Shown piece by piece: positions 15,480 to 25,265 of a stretch of 64,000 nt of DNA. Below the pieces are notes generated by a model, which searched no databases, was not told the origin of the DNA, and was given only the letters and a program-made list of their open reading frames with translations. A program made the translations under genes and the position numbers. The stretch is from Coriobacteriales bacterium (GTDB lineage Bacteria > Actinomycetota > Coriobacteriia > Coriobacteriales > UBA8131), in the NCBI GenBank assembly GCA_031282405.1, contig JAITDU010000045.1:1-64000 (forward strand). Reading direction: 5' to 3'. Each line of letters begins with the position of its first letter. Within the stretch, counting starts at the first letter, position 1.

Positions 15480-17933
15480 CTAATAGATACCCCGAAACAG
15501 GTGTCCGGTGGTGCGACCCTTGCGCTTGGGCAGACTGCCCGCGCCGCGCAGTGCCAGCGTGAGCCCGCGCGCGGCTCTCTCGACCTCGGCTTTGGTCTGC
15601 CGGATGTCCAAAAGTGTGCAATCCACGACGAACTCGCTTATCCCCAGGGCCATCAAGGTGGGTATCTCGCCGACAAGGTCCAGCGACCGTGCATTGTAGA
15701 GGTGACTGCGACCCAAAGCGTCTGTTGTAAGCGGGAAGCGGTAGTCCTTGCGATCTTGGAGAAAATAGGCATGGGTGCGCAGTTTGCAGGTGTCACACTG
15801 CTGATTGCAGGGGCCGGCTGCCATCAACACACAATGTGCCGTGGTCATGAGTTCCTGGGCACCGCTGATGGTAAGTGCCAGAGGCACAGGAGACGTGGGA
15901 GCTAAAACCGCCAGCTCCTTGAGCGACAGTTCCGGCCCCAACCAGGTCAACTGCGCCCCAAGACGGGCATACAGCTCCAGTGTGGGCCGATTGTAGGCGG
16001 CCAGAGCCGGACCGGTGGCAAAGCCGGCTGTGTGCGTGCGGGCCAGTGGCAGCTCTCCAGGATTGTTGACGACGACAGGACGCTCGCTGTTCAGTCGTTG
16101 CGTTAATGAGGCCAGATCGCGGTCATGGACTATAGATGGCAGGTAGTCCCAGATTGGGATAGATGCGCCACGCGACGCTTTTGCAGAGTGAATCCCGTAC
16201 GAAATACTATTATGATAGTATAATTTATGAACACCGGAGGCTACTGCCGCCTGTGCACGTGAGGTATCTGCAACCAAGGCTGCTAACACTACCTTACCGC
16301 GCGCAGCTGCAGGCAAGGCTGTCATTTTGTGTGTGGGCTTGAGCCTGCGATCATGCCACTCGTGTAGTAATGCGGCCGATAACTCCTGCAGCAGTTCGCT
16401 GCGCAACCGGTGGATGGTGCCAAAACTCAGGCCAATGCCTTCATCCGCCTGTATGTGCCAATCAACGACCGTAAAGGGCGTAGTCCCCACACGCCCCAGG
16501 TGCTCCTGTAATTCCTCGGCGCTTATAGTGCGAGAGTGAGCCCTTTCAACCATATCGCCGCAAATCTCGACTTTTGCGCGTCCGTCCAACGTTTCGGCCT
16601 GGAGAAACAGGGGTTTTCCAATGACAGCTCGGGCGCAGATGCTCAGCGGCACAATGCCACGATTGCCGACAAACAGCCTTCCCTCGTCAAAGGTGGTATC
16701 AGTGGGGGCTGTAGCGGTCACGGTCTGGCTTTGTGCGCGTCGATAGTCCATCAATGTATTGTCGGACTTCCCGCGAAGGTAGGCAGAGGTAAAGCCGCGC
16801 TGGGTATAAAGATCAGCTGCGGCGCTGGCTCGGCCATCAACGCCAGCAAATCCCTCGTTTGACTTGTGGGCAGACCGCAAGGGAAAATTACACGCAGCAG
16901 TCTCACCAGCAGTGCTGTTCTCGCCAACGTCGCTTTCGTTTTTCTCTCCATATCGTTCATCAAGTGCCTGGCGATATGCTCGGGCTGTAGTATAGACGTA
17001 GTGCGGCTTGCGCATCCGACCCTCGATTTTTAGCGCAGCGGTGCCGGTATTTATGAGTTCGGGCACAAGTTCAATGCCGGCCAGGTCGGCCGTGGAAAGC
17101 AGATGGTTGCCGGCGGTTTTAAGTACGCGGTCATCGGCACCGTCGATGAGCCGATAGGGCAGACGGCAGGGTTGAGAGCACAGACCGCGGTTTGCTGAGC
17201 GCGTACCTACAAGCGAGGACATCAGACAGTGCCCGGAGTAGCTCACACACAGCGCACCGTGGACAAAGATCTCGGTGTCCACTTTCTGGGAGCTTATCGA
17301 CGCAATCTCTTTGAGTGACAGTTCGCGTGCCAGGGTTACCCGCGTGGCACCCAGATGTGACAAAAAGGCGACGGCCTGGGCGGACTGGGCCCCCGCCTGG
17401 GTAGAGGCGTGTAACTCGATTTGTGGCTGTTCGTGGTGCAGACGCTCCATCAGGCCCAGATCAGCCACAATCAAGGCATCAGCACCGGCATACCAGGCTT
17501 GGCGGGCCAGTTCCAAAGCGGCATCGAATTCGTCAGGCAAAATAGCAGTATTTAAGGTAAGATAGAGTCGCGCGCCGGCCAGGTGGACCAGATCGGCAGC
17601 AGCGCGCAGGCTCTTCAACGTAAAATTTGGAGCGTTGCGCCGGGCATTGAAGTCGGCGACACCCAGGTAAACTGCGTCGGCACCACCAGCCAGGGCAGCG
17701 AGCAGTGCTTCAGGGCCACCTACGGGGCACAGCAGCTCCAAAGGAGAGTGCACCGATGTGTCACTCACTGCTGTCAGATTGAGTATTCCCGACGTTAGGC
17801 TGGTCTCATCCGGTAAAGAGCCATCCCTTGCAGAGGCGGGCGTTTTAGCGAATGAGGAGGTAGATGCGGGCGTTAACGGCGTTGTGGGCATGGTTGTCTG
17901 GTCAAAACCGCCCTGTTTTATTTCAGTTATCAT
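15480..17933 (-). CDS. Peptidase U32 family protein
   Basis: About 817 aa. The conserved U32 core near the N-terminus reads ELLCPVGGPEALLAALAGGA, GVADFNARRNAPNFT, then HGALCVSYSGHCLMSSLVG and RSANRGLCSQPCRLPY, the last being the cysteine motif of the family. A long C-terminal extension with ETLDGRAKVEI and a CNQQCDTCKLRTH cluster near the end fits the U32/DUF3656 type. Relatives include RlhA, which hydroxylates 23S rRNA, and YhbU/TrhP tRNA-modifying proteins, so an RNA-hydroxylation role is more likely than proteolysis. It is convergent with the MttB gene. The start is uncertain: in-frame ATGs lie at 17999, 17969 and 17933; the last leaves room for a divergent promoter. Confidence 0.85.
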   Translation of the reverse strand: MITEIKQGGFDQTTMPTTPLTPASTSSFAKTPASARDGSLPDETSLTSGILNLTAVSDTSVHSPLELLCPVGGPEALLAALAGGADAVYLGVADFNARRNAPNFTLKSLRAAADLVHLAGARLYLTLNTAILPDEFDAALELARQAWYAGADALIVADLGLMERLHHEQPQIELHASTQAGAQSAQAVAFLSHLGATRVTLARELSLKEIASISSQKVDTEIFVHGALCVSYSGHCLMSSLVGTRSANRGLCSQPCRLPYRLIDGADDRVLKTAGNHLLSTADLAGIELVPELINTGTAALKIEGRMRKPHYVYTTARAYRQALDERYGEKNESDVGENSTAGETAACNFPLRSAHKSNEGFAGVDGRASAAADLYTQRGFTSAYLRGKSDNTLMDYRRAQSQTVTATAPTDTTFDEGRLFVGNRGIVPLSICARAVIGKPLFLQAETLDGRAKVEICGDMVERAHSRTISAEELQEHLGRVGTTPFTVVDWHIQADEGIGLSFGTIHRLRSELLQELSAALLHEWHDRRLKPTHKMTALPAAARGKVVLAALVADTSRAQAAVASGVHKLYYHNSISYGIHSAKASRGASIPIWDYLPSIVHDRDLASLTQRLNSERPVVVNNPGELPLARTHTAGFATGPALAAYNRPTLELYARLGAQLTWLGPELSLKELAVLAPTSPVPLALTISGAQELMTTAHCVLMAAGPCNQQCDTCKLRTHAYFLQDRKDYRFPLTTDALGRSHLYNARSLDLVGEIPTLMALGISEFVVDCTLLDIRQTKAEVERAARGLTLALRGAGSLPKRKGRTTGHLFRGIY

Positions 17934-17992
17934 ACAAGTACCCTGTTGGTTGCGCGTTATTGTTACCATTGTGTCAGGACGTAGGAGGTTGA

Positions 17993-20086
17993 ATGTCATC
18001 CCGAATAAAGAGAGCCAAGCAGGCTCCTAAAAAACACATCATACCATTTACTCTAATGGCCATAGCTTTCATTTTGGTATTCATTCTCGGGATCGGTGCC
18101 GCCAGCGCCTTTGCTTTGGTGGATAAGTGGCTTGAGGATCTGCCGCCAATTACCGACTACACGGCATTTAATGTTGCCCAAAAAACCAAAGTCTACGCCA
18201 GTGATGGCACAACGCTTTTAGCTGAATTCTTTGTTGAGGATCGGGAGCCGGTAGAGGCCAATCAGGTTTCGCCCCATCTGTTCAACGCCACAATAGCCAT
18301 TGAAGATGAGCGCTTCTGGCAACACAACGGTATTGACCCCTACGGCATCGCTCGAGCGGCCGTTAACGACCTTATCGGTGGTACTACCCAAGGTGCATCT
18401 ACCATTACCCAGCAGTTCGTGCGCCAGACTATACTCAAAAACGAGGCCAACGATATAACGATCGAGCGCAAAGTGCGCGAGATGTATCTGGCCACCGAGA
18501 TTGAAAAAAAATACTCTAAAGAATCCGTGCTGATGATGTATCTCAACACCATCAACTATGGCGACGGTGCCTGGGGTATCCAGTCAGCAGCCCATCATTA
18601 TTTCAACAAGAACGCCGCTGACCTCAATTTGGCGGAGGCAGCGCTGTTGGCGGGTATTCCTCAGCAACCTACCTACAACTGCCCGGTCTATTATCCCGAT
18701 AACGCCAAAGCCCGTCGTAATGCCGTTTTGGAGCGGATGTACGTCAATGGCTATATCACTAGGGCCGAAAGCGACGCGGCCAAGGCGAGTGAAGTGACCT
18801 TAAATCTGAGCGAGAAACCCAACGACGGCATCTATCTGGCACCCTATTTTACTTCCTATGTACGCGATGTCATGGAAAACGAATACACCACTGATGTCGT
18901 GTTCAAAGGCGGACTTACGGTCTATACGACGCTGGATATGGGTATGCAGGAAGCAGCCGAGGAAGCCTGTGCCGATAAGGAGTATCGCCTAGACGACGAT
19001 GTTGAGGTGTCGCTGACGACGGTAGAGCCGGGTACGGGCCACATTAAGGCTATGCGTGGCGGCAAAGACTATTACACCGACGAGTGGTCTACCTCTACGG
19101 ATATGAAGCGTCAGGCTGGTTCATCTTTTAAGACATTCGCGCTTTTGGCCTGCCTGGAGCAGGGCTATGCGCCCACTACGGCGGTTTCGGGTTCTTCGCC
19201 GGTCACCATAGACGGTTGGCGCGTAGAGAACTACGGTGGCGCCAGCTACGGCACTCTTAATCTGAGGTCGGCCACAGCGGTATCTTCCAATACTGCCTAT
19301 GCGCGTGTTGTGCGCAAAATCGGTGCTTCGGCGGTGGTCGAGATGGCCCACAGGTTGGGGATAAAATCCAATTTGGCAGCAGTGAATTCAGTTGTACTCG
19401 GCTCTCAGGGTGTCAACACATTAGAGATGGCCTCGGCTTATGCTACGATTGCTGCTGAGGGAGTGTATAACGAGCCTACGCCTATCACAAAGATCGTAGA
19501 CAGCGAGGGAAAAACAATCTATGAGCATGTACCCGAGAATAAGCGTGTAGTGTCGCCCGAGGTGGCCTATGCAGCCATTGAAGTGCTGGAAGGTGTACTA
19601 ACGGGCAACGGCACCGGCACTGCAGCCTATCTTGGCTATCAGGAAGCAGCCGGCAAGACCGGTACTTCCGAAGATTGGCGCGACTCCTGGTTCTGTGGCT
19701 TTACGCCTCAGCTTTCCACCGCTGTGTGGATTGGCGCTCGACAAGAACGCTATATTGCTGATAATGTCGGTGGCGCTAACTGTTGCCCTGTGTGGAAGCA
19801 GTTTATGAACTACGCTCTTGAGTTTTACCCGGCCGCGGACTTTGCCGGACAGAATGCCCCCGAATACAAAGCGGATATGTCGTTTATGACCGACGATGAA
19901 AAGGCGCAGGCCGATGCCTGGGCCCGAGCGGCGGCGGCACAGGCAGCTGAAGAGGCTGCAGCGGCAAAAGCCGCCGAGGACGCTGCCGCCCAAAAAGCCG
20001 CCGAGGACGCCGCTAATCAAGGTAACCAGAACCAAAGCGGCGGAGGACAGGCTGGCGGCTCCGGTGGTTCAGGTACGGGCGGCTAG
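17993..20086 (+). CDS. Class A penicillin-binding protein (PBP1A-like)
   Basis: 697 aa, ATG after AGGAGG. A basic N-terminus and one membrane anchor (~17-43) precede a GT51 glycosyltransferase with AIEDERFWQHNGID (catalytic Glu ~104), TQGASTITQQFVRQ and RKVREMYLATEIE. The transpeptidase domain has the SxxK motif in AGSSFKTF (~375), SSN in AVSSNTAYARV and KTGTSEDWRDSWF (~555). It polymerises and crosslinks peptidoglycan. The tail is low complexity: Ala/Glu/Lys-rich repeats (AAAKAAEDAAAQKAAEDAA), then a Gly/Ser/Asn-rich end, common in actinobacterial PBPs. Transcribed divergently from the U32 gene. Confidence 0.93.
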   Translation: MSSRIKRAKQAPKKHIIPFTLMAIAFILVFILGIGAASAFALVDKWLEDLPPITDYTAFNVAQKTKVYASDGTTLLAEFFVEDREPVEANQVSPHLFNATIAIEDERFWQHNGIDPYGIARAAVNDLIGGTTQGASTITQQFVRQTILKNEANDITIERKVREMYLATEIEKKYSKESVLMMYLNTINYGDGAWGIQSAAHHYFNKNAADLNLAEAALLAGIPQQPTYNCPVYYPDNAKARRNAVLERMYVNGYITRAESDAAKASEVTLNLSEKPNDGIYLAPYFTSYVRDVMENEYTTDVVFKGGLTVYTTLDMGMQEAAEEACADKEYRLDDDVEVSLTTVEPGTGHIKAMRGGKDYYTDEWSTSTDMKRQAGSSFKTFALLACLEQGYAPTTAVSGSSPVTIDGWRVENYGGASYGTLNLRSATAVSSNTAYARVVRKIGASAVVEMAHRLGIKSNLAAVNSVVLGSQGVNTLEMASAYATIAAEGVYNEPTPITKIVDSEGKTIYEHVPENKRVVSPEVAYAAIEVLEGVLTGNGTGTAAYLGYQEAAGKTGTSEDWRDSWFCGFTPQLSTAVWIGARQERYIADNVGGANCCPVWKQFMNYALEFYPAADFAGQNAPEYKADMSFMTDDEKAQADAWARAAAAQAAEEAAAAKAAEDAAAQKAAEDAANQGNQNQSGGGQAGGSGGSGTGG

Positions 20087-20133
20087 TAAGGCCACCGGAT
20101 TGCCGTGCCGGACCAGCCATCTATTTTGGTTGG

Positions 20134-20215
20134 CTTGAGCCCGTAAGGCGATTTATGGAGCGGCAGTACTGTTAGTGCCCCGCGGTTGCGAAGCCATGAG
20201 CCTTACGGGCTTAAG
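20134..20215. repeat. Spaced 16-bp inverted repeat between convergent genes
   Basis: CTTGAGCCCGTAAGGC (20134-20149) and GCCTTACGGGCTTAAG (20200-20215) are complementary at 15 of 16 positions with a 50-bp loop. It lies between the PBP gene and the convergent galE. No T-run follows either arm, so a transcription terminator is possible but a small palindromic insertion fits equally well. Confidence 0.55.
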
Positions 20216-20259
20216 GTCAGTCAGAATGCGTCACGTTATACGCCACAGTGACAGCACGG

Positions 20260-21270
20260 TTATGCTGGCTCGCCATGGCTCGAAGTGCTTATCTTCTGAC
20301 GATAGGCAAAGTCGCTGGACAACATTTGTTCCAATGATAATTGTGGCTGCCAACCCAACAGTTCTTGGGCGCGTTGGTTGTTGGCAATGAGTTTGGCCGG
20401 GTCGCCATCGCGTCGAGGTGCATATTCGTATGCGAACTCGAACATCTTAAGCGCCGCATCAACGACCTGCTTGACCGAAAATCCTTGTCCGGAACCGAGG
20501 TTGCAGAGTACGGAGCGGTCATTGTCAAGAATATATTTGGCTCCGAGAATATGAGCGCGAGCCAGGTCAGAAACATGGATGTAATCGCGTACACAGGTGC
20601 CATCAATCGTATCATAATCATTGCCGTATATCTGTAATTTTTCGCGCAGGCCTAATGCGGTCTGCATAATCAACGGTATCAGATGGGTAAGTTGGTCTTT
20701 GTCCAAACCAATGCGCAAGGAAGCATCGGCACCAGCCACATTGAAATAGCGCAGGATGCAGTAGTTCATATCGTGGGCCTGGGCCACCCATTGGATCATC
20801 TTCTCGGCAGCCAGCTTGGTTTCGCCATAGGGGTTTATCGGCACGGTGAGATCACCTTCCAGACACTCACCATTATGGGACTTGTCCGGCTCACCATAGA
20901 CAGCTGCTGTTGAGGAAAATACAATAGTTCGTACGTTAGTCTTGACCATCGCCTCCAACATCGTGCGAAGCCCCTCGACATTGTTATGATAATATGCCAG
21001 CGGATTTGAAACACTTTCTGGCACAACGAGCTTAGCGGCAAAGTGCAAAGCAACATCAAAACTGCCGGAAGATGTGCCCTGGGCAAGCGCTCTGGTGGTG
21101 GCATCAAGGTCTCTGATATCGCCTTCGATGAAGCGTACTCCTTCAGGAACGGCAGAGCGTCGCCCCGTAGACAAGTTGTCGTAAACAACCACTTCATGGC
21201 CGTCACGTATCAGCTCAAACACTACATGTGAGCCGATATAGCCAGCTCCGCCCGCAACCAGAACCTTCAT
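20260..21270 (-). CDS. galE: UDP-glucose 4-epimerase
   Basis: 336 aa. N-terminal Rossmann motif MKVLVAGGAGYIGSHVVFEL binds NAD; the catalytic Ser/Thr region is FSSTAAVYGEP and the catalytic tyrosine-lysine pair is in NPYGETKLAAEKM. Downstream are YFNVAGADASLRIG, DYIHVSDLARAHI and GDPAKLIANNQRAQELLGW, all typical of GalE. It interconverts UDP-glucose and UDP-galactose for surface polysaccharides. The frame is open 45 codons upstream of the ATG chosen, but the 21270 start has AAAGGAG correctly placed and gives the standard N-terminus. Confidence 0.94.
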   Translation of the reverse strand: MKVLVAGGAGYIGSHVVFELIRDGHEVVVYDNLSTGRRSAVPEGVRFIEGDIRDLDATTRALAQGTSSGSFDVALHFAAKLVVPESVSNPLAYYHNNVEGLRTMLEAMVKTNVRTIVFSSTAAVYGEPDKSHNGECLEGDLTVPINPYGETKLAAEKMIQWVAQAHDMNYCILRYFNVAGADASLRIGLDKDQLTHLIPLIMQTALGLREKLQIYGNDYDTIDGTCVRDYIHVSDLARAHILGAKYILDNDRSVLCNLGSGQGFSVKQVVDAALKMFEFAYEYAPRRDGDPAKLIANNQRAQELLGWQPQLSLEQMLSSDFAYRQKISTSSHGEPA

Positions 21271-21480
21271 AGATACTCCTTTATATTCGTTGATAGTACT
21301 GCCCAGCCAGACGAGCAGTTTTCGTACATCGAGCGGACAAACCTTTGCCACCCGACACGGGGTCTGTCTCCCGATTATATCGGCGTAGCGTACGTTTGTC
21401 AGCATACACAGTCACACGCATATTCTATAATCAAAATCGTTCCCAGTTTAATTGAGTGACTATGTGGGCTAGGAGGCCTT

Positions 21481-22692
21481 TTGTTAACAATAGACGAACA
21501 GATGCGTATCATCACCAGTGGAAACGCCACAGTGGTGCCAAAGGCCGCTTTGAGGGAGAAACTGGCCAGTGGCCGTTCTCTCAAAGTCAAACTGGGGGTC
21601 GACCCTACGGCCCCTGATCTGCATCTGGGGCACGCAGTGCCCCTGCGCAAATTGCGACAACTCCAGGATATTGGTCATAGGGTTATCCTGATCATCGGTG
21701 ATGCTACGGCACTTATCGGCGATCCCTCTGGACGCAACAGCACCCGACCGCCGCTCAGCCCCGACGAGATCGCTGCAAACGCCCAGACCTATGTGGACCA
21801 GGCCTACAAGTTGCTTGATGAGTCCAAAACCGAGTTGCGCTACAACAGCGAATGGCTCAGTCCGCTCACCTTAGAACAAATTCTTAAACTTACCGCACAG
21901 TTTACCGTGGCCAGAATATTAGAACGCGATGATTTTTCACAGCGTTATCAAAGCGAACGACCTATCTCATTGCATGAATTCCTCTACCCGGTCATGCAGG
22001 CCTATGACAGCGTTGTCGTGGCAGCAGACATCGAGATTGGCGGCAACGATCAACTTTTCAACCTGTTGGCCGGGCGGGAGTTGATGGAAAAACAGGGCAT
22101 GTCTCCCCAGGTCTGTTTGACCCTACCTCTTTTGGAAGGCACCGACGGTCATCTTAAAATGTCCAAGTCGTATGGCAACTATATCGGCATAACCGACGAG
22201 CCCGCAGACATGTTCGGCAAACTCATGAGCATTCCCGACAGTCTGATGGAGCGTTATTTCCACCTGGCATCCACCCTGACGCCAGACGAAATCGATGTCA
22301 TCGTCGCTGGCTTGACATCCGGCAGTCTGCACCCCAACGCCTGCAAACGCCGCCTGGCAGCCAACATTGTCAGTCTTTATTGGGGAGAAGACGCGGCGCG
22401 AACAGCCGAAGCAGCTTTCGATCGGGTGTTCAAAGACCACAACCTGCCTGCGAACATCCCTGAGATCTCTGCAGATTTTGATGTTGATCATGATGGTCTG
22501 GTATACATGCCACCACTGCTGGTAGCGGTGGGCCTTGCCGCTTCTAATGGAGAAGCCAGACGTTTAGTGGATAACGGTGGTGTGAAAGTAAACGGCCAGG
22601 CACTGGCAAAAGGCGCATACAAGCTTGAAGCGCAGCTCTTAAAGGGTGCTGTGATCTCGGCAGGAAAACGAAAGTTCGTAAAGTTGATATAG
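21481..22692 (+). CDS. tyrS: Tyrosyl-tRNA synthetase
   Basis: 403 aa. TTG start behind TAGGAGGCC. Class I motifs HLGH (residues 48-51) and KMSKS (~226-230, in LKMSKSYGN) are intact. The tyrosine-binding region ...QAYDSVVVAADIEIGGNDQLFNLLAGREL is of the bacterial TyrS/TyrZ type. A C-terminal S4 RNA-binding domain reads ARRLVDNGGVKVNGQALAKGA. It charges tRNA-Tyr in the cytoplasm. An 11-bp tandem duplication (AGTTGATATAG, 22682-22703) covers its stop codon. Confidence 0.95.
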   Translation: MLTIDEQMRIITSGNATVVPKAALREKLASGRSLKVKLGVDPTAPDLHLGHAVPLRKLRQLQDIGHRVILIIGDATALIGDPSGRNSTRPPLSPDEIAANAQTYVDQAYKLLDESKTELRYNSEWLSPLTLEQILKLTAQFTVARILERDDFSQRYQSERPISLHEFLYPVMQAYDSVVVAADIEIGGNDQLFNLLAGRELMEKQGMSPQVCLTLPLLEGTDGHLKMSKSYGNYIGITDEPADMFGKLMSIPDSLMERYFHLASTLTPDEIDVIVAGLTSGSLHPNACKRRLAANIVSLYWGEDAARTAEAAFDRVFKDHNLPANIPEISADFDVDHDGLVYMPPLLVAVGLAASNGEARRLVDNGGVKVNGQALAKGAYKLEAQLLKGAVISAGKRKFVKLI

Positions 22693-22733
22693 AGTTGATA
22701 TAGAGGAGAGATTAACGTGAGGAAAAGGCTGGC

Positions 22734-24074
22734 ATGAGGACTTTATTCACCGATATAGATTATCTGAGCTCAGACTTTACGATAGCGCACGGCTCGGTAG
22801 TAGTGGAGGATACCTCTATCGTCTACGTGGGTGCTGAGGACCCCCCTAAGAGTGGGCAAGAGCCTTCCTCGCTTGTCGGCCAAATCGACCGGCGCGATCT
22901 CGTCAACACCATCTCCGGAAAAGGGCGCCTGCTTATCCCCGGCCTCTATAATCTACACACCCATATACCTATGACACTTTTGCGTGGCTACGCTGAGGGC
23001 CTTGCTTTAGACGAGTGGCTGAATACGCGCGTATTTCCTTTTGAAGCTCAAATCGCCCCGGCAGCCGCTTTGCCGGCCTCGGAGTTAGCTATCGCCGAGA
23101 TGTTGCGCTTTGGTACGGTGGCCTTCTCGGACATGTATAACTTCAGTGCAGAGCGCATCCAAGCAGTGGCTGCCAGTGGCATCAAGGCCAATATCAGCTA
23201 TGGCCCGGTGGCTTTTGACCCTGAGACGCGCTATGAGGATCTGCCGGCTAAAATCGAAGTCGCACAACTTGTACACGAGCACCATAACAGCCTTGACGGA
23301 CGCCTGCGTATCGATATATTTATACATTCTGAATATCTCTCTAATCAGCATATCGTGCGCTCGGTGGTCCAGCAGGCCCAGGAATTGGGCGTGGGTACCC
23401 ACATCCATCTGAGCGAGACCCAAAAGGAACATGAGGAGTGCAAACAAAGACATGCCGGTCTTACTCCAGCTGCCTATTTTGACTCACTGGGGTTTTTTAA
23501 GGTGCCCTGTACCGCCGCCCACTGCGTTTGGACCGAACCCACAGATTGGCAGATAATGGCTGCGCACGGTGTAAGTGTTGCCCATAATCCTGCTTCTAAT
23601 GCTAAACTCGGCTCTGGTTTTGCACCTATTGCTCGCATGATGGACAGTGGCATCACGGTTGGTCTGGGTACCGACAGTGTGGCTTCCAACAACAATCATA
23701 ATCTGTTCAAGGATATCTATCTGGCAGCTCTTTTGGATAAGGGAGCACAGCGTGACCCGGTACTGGTCAGCCCGACTCAGGCTTTGCGCGCGGCCACTAT
23801 CGCTGGTGCTCGTGCGCAAGGACGAGAACGCTGTGGTCGTATTGAAGTGGGTGCGCGTGCTGACCTGGTTTTGTTGAATGTGGATGTGCCTTGGATGCAG
23901 CCCGTGCACGACCAACTCAACAACCTGGTCTACTCTGCGCAGGGTAGCGATGTCATCCTTACGATGGTTGACGGCGAAGTGCTGTATTCAAACGGTGAAT
24001 GGAAGACCATCGATGTCGAGCGCGCCGCCTACGAAACCAGCCGTGCTACCGACAAAATACTGGCGGCGCTTTAG
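22734..24074 (+). CDS. MTA/SAH deaminase-type amidohydrolase
   Basis: 446-aa metal-dependent amidohydrolase. Motifs: LIPGLYNLHTHIPMTLLRGYAEGL (two metal-binding His), FGTVAFSDMYNF, THIHLSETQKEHEECKQRHG-like segment, CTAAHCVW (metal His), HNPASNAKLGSGFAPI and the catalytic TDSVASNNNHNLF. This is the pattern of 5'-methylthioadenosine/S-adenosylhomocysteine deaminases (MtaD) and the related SsnA chlorohydrolases; MtaD is favoured by the LRGYAEGL and SNAKLGSG segments. It would convert the adenosine moiety of MTA or SAH to inosine in S-adenosylmethionine recycling. It follows tyrS at 42 bp. Confidence 0.85.
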   Translation: MRTLFTDIDYLSSDFTIAHGSVVVEDTSIVYVGAEDPPKSGQEPSSLVGQIDRRDLVNTISGKGRLLIPGLYNLHTHIPMTLLRGYAEGLALDEWLNTRVFPFEAQIAPAAALPASELAIAEMLRFGTVAFSDMYNFSAERIQAVAASGIKANISYGPVAFDPETRYEDLPAKIEVAQLVHEHHNSLDGRLRIDIFIHSEYLSNQHIVRSVVQQAQELGVGTHIHLSETQKEHEECKQRHAGLTPAAYFDSLGFFKVPCTAAHCVWTEPTDWQIMAAHGVSVAHNPASNAKLGSGFAPIARMMDSGITVGLGTDSVASNNNHNLFKDIYLAALLDKGAQRDPVLVSPTQALRAATIAGARAQGRERCGRIEVGARADLVLLNVDVPWMQPVHDQLNNLVYSAQGSDVILTMVDGEVLYSNGEWKTIDVERAAYETSRATDKILAAL

Positions 24075-24170
24075 GTATCACACCCACCTGCGATGCTAAG
24101 ATTTATTCAGGTCATCGCACAGAAAACCACTGCGTTGGTTGGCGGACAATGGCCGAGATATAGCATGATA

Positions 24171-24204
24171 GAAAGGCTAAGGTAGAGTCGTACCTTAGCC
24201 TTTC
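24171..24204. terminator. Perfect 13-bp hairpin
   Basis: GAAAGGCTAAGGT pairs exactly with ACCTTAGCCTTTC around an 8-nt loop. It lies between the deaminase gene and porG. No long T-run follows, so it may act as a terminator/attenuator in both directions or protect the transcript end. Confidence 0.55.
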
Positions 24205-24291
24205 ACTCAGGCTCACATGCGCAGGCGACAGACGATGTTCTGTATGCGGACGGATGTCTGGTCAGCCTGCCCGGATCAAGGAGGAACCCTA

Positions 24292-24867
24292 ATGGGTCAA
24301 CTCACCGAGATCCGCTGGCATGCCCGTGCCGGCCAAGGCGCGGTAACGGCATCAAAATTGTTAGCGGAAACAGCACTTATGAAAGGCAGTTACATCCAAT
24401 CTATGCCGGAGTACGGTCCTGAGCGTACCGGCGCGCCCCTCAGAGCTTATTCGCGCATCAGCTCTGAGCCCATAGAAGTCCACAATAACATCGTAAATCC
24501 CGACGTTGTTGTGGTCTTAGATGAGACACTGCTACCTATTGTCGATGTCTTAGAAGGCATCAAACCCGAGGGCACTCTTGTTATCAATAGCGCAAAAAAC
24601 AGAGATGAAATCAGAGAACTTGTCGATGCCGGTGACGACATCAAAGTGGCAGTGGTCGATGCGTCTCGAATAGCTCTGGATACCATTAGGCGCGACATAC
24701 CCAACACGCCTGTGGTTGGTGCTCTGGCGCATATAACCCATATTGTTAGCGTTGACGACCTCAAGGAGAACCTGATCAAGACCTTTGGTAAGAAGTTTGC
24801 CCGCGAGATCATAGATGCCAATCTGGAATCAGTGGACAGGGCGGTAGGGGAGGTACAAGTAGCATGA
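24292..24867 (+). CDS. porG: Pyruvate:ferredoxin oxidoreductase, gamma subunit
   Basis: 191 aa. The hallmark HARAGQGAVTASKLLAETAL and SMPEYGPERTGAPLRAYSRIS identify the gamma subunit of 2-oxoacid:ferredoxin oxidoreductases; AKKFAREIIDANLESVDRAV-like text closes the domain. The chosen ATG has AAGGAGG nine bases before it; the frame is open 25 codons earlier. First gene of the gamma-delta-alpha-beta operon, its stop overlapping the next start (ATGA). The complex decarboxylates pyruvate to acetyl-CoA and CO2 and reduces ferredoxin, the central anaerobic reaction. Confidence 0.93.
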   Translation: MGQLTEIRWHARAGQGAVTASKLLAETALMKGSYIQSMPEYGPERTGAPLRAYSRISSEPIEVHNNIVNPDVVVVLDETLLPIVDVLEGIKPEGTLVINSAKNRDEIRELVDAGDDIKVAVVDASRIALDTIRRDIPNTPVVGALAHITHIVSVDDLKENLIKTFGKKFAREIIDANLESVDRAVGEVQVA

Positions 24868-25265
24868 ATAAGCAAAATGATAACAATCAAGCTGCCAAAA
24901 GCTCTATCGCACTTGACACGGGCGATATGACCACGACATTTGCACGTAGTGTTGAAGACTTTGATTGTTGGCGCTCTGAGGACTTTACTTTAGGGGGAGT
25001 GGTCACGGATGCCGGTAATTCTATACTCTATAAAACAGGCGGTTGGCGCAGTCTACGACCGGTGTGGGATGAGGAAAAGTGTACGAACTGTATGCTCTGC
25101 TGGGTACACTGCCCAGATTCTTCGATACTGGTCGCAGATAAGACCATGATTGGTATCGACTACGATCACTGCAAGGGTTGCGGCATCTGTGCTCTGGAGT
25201 GTCGCTTTGAGGCTTTGCGTATGCTTTCAGAATCTGAGGCTGCGTCTTTGGAAGGAGGCCAGTGA
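24864..25265 (+). CDS. porD: Pyruvate:ferredoxin oxidoreductase, delta (ferredoxin) subunit
   Basis: 133 aa with two [4Fe-4S] motifs of the 2x(C-x2-C-x2-C-x3-C) type: CTNCMLCWVHCP and CKGCGICALECRF. The preceding segment TGGWRSLRPVWDEEKC is typical of PorD. It relays electrons from the catalytic subunits to ferredoxin. Overlaps porG by four bases and porA by one base. A longer N-terminal extension than the shortest PorD proteins is present. Confidence 0.93.
   Translation: MNKQNDNNQAAKSSIALDTGDMTTTFARSVEDFDCWRSEDFTLGGVVTDAGNSILYKTGGWRSLRPVWDEEKCTNCMLCWVHCPDSSILVADKTMIGIDYDHCKGCGICALECRFEALRMLSESEAASLEGGQ

Noticed and set aside
22682-22703. Tandem AGTTGATATAG at the end of tyrS
   Set aside because: A simple 11-bp duplication that leaves the protein intact and adds no regulatory structure.
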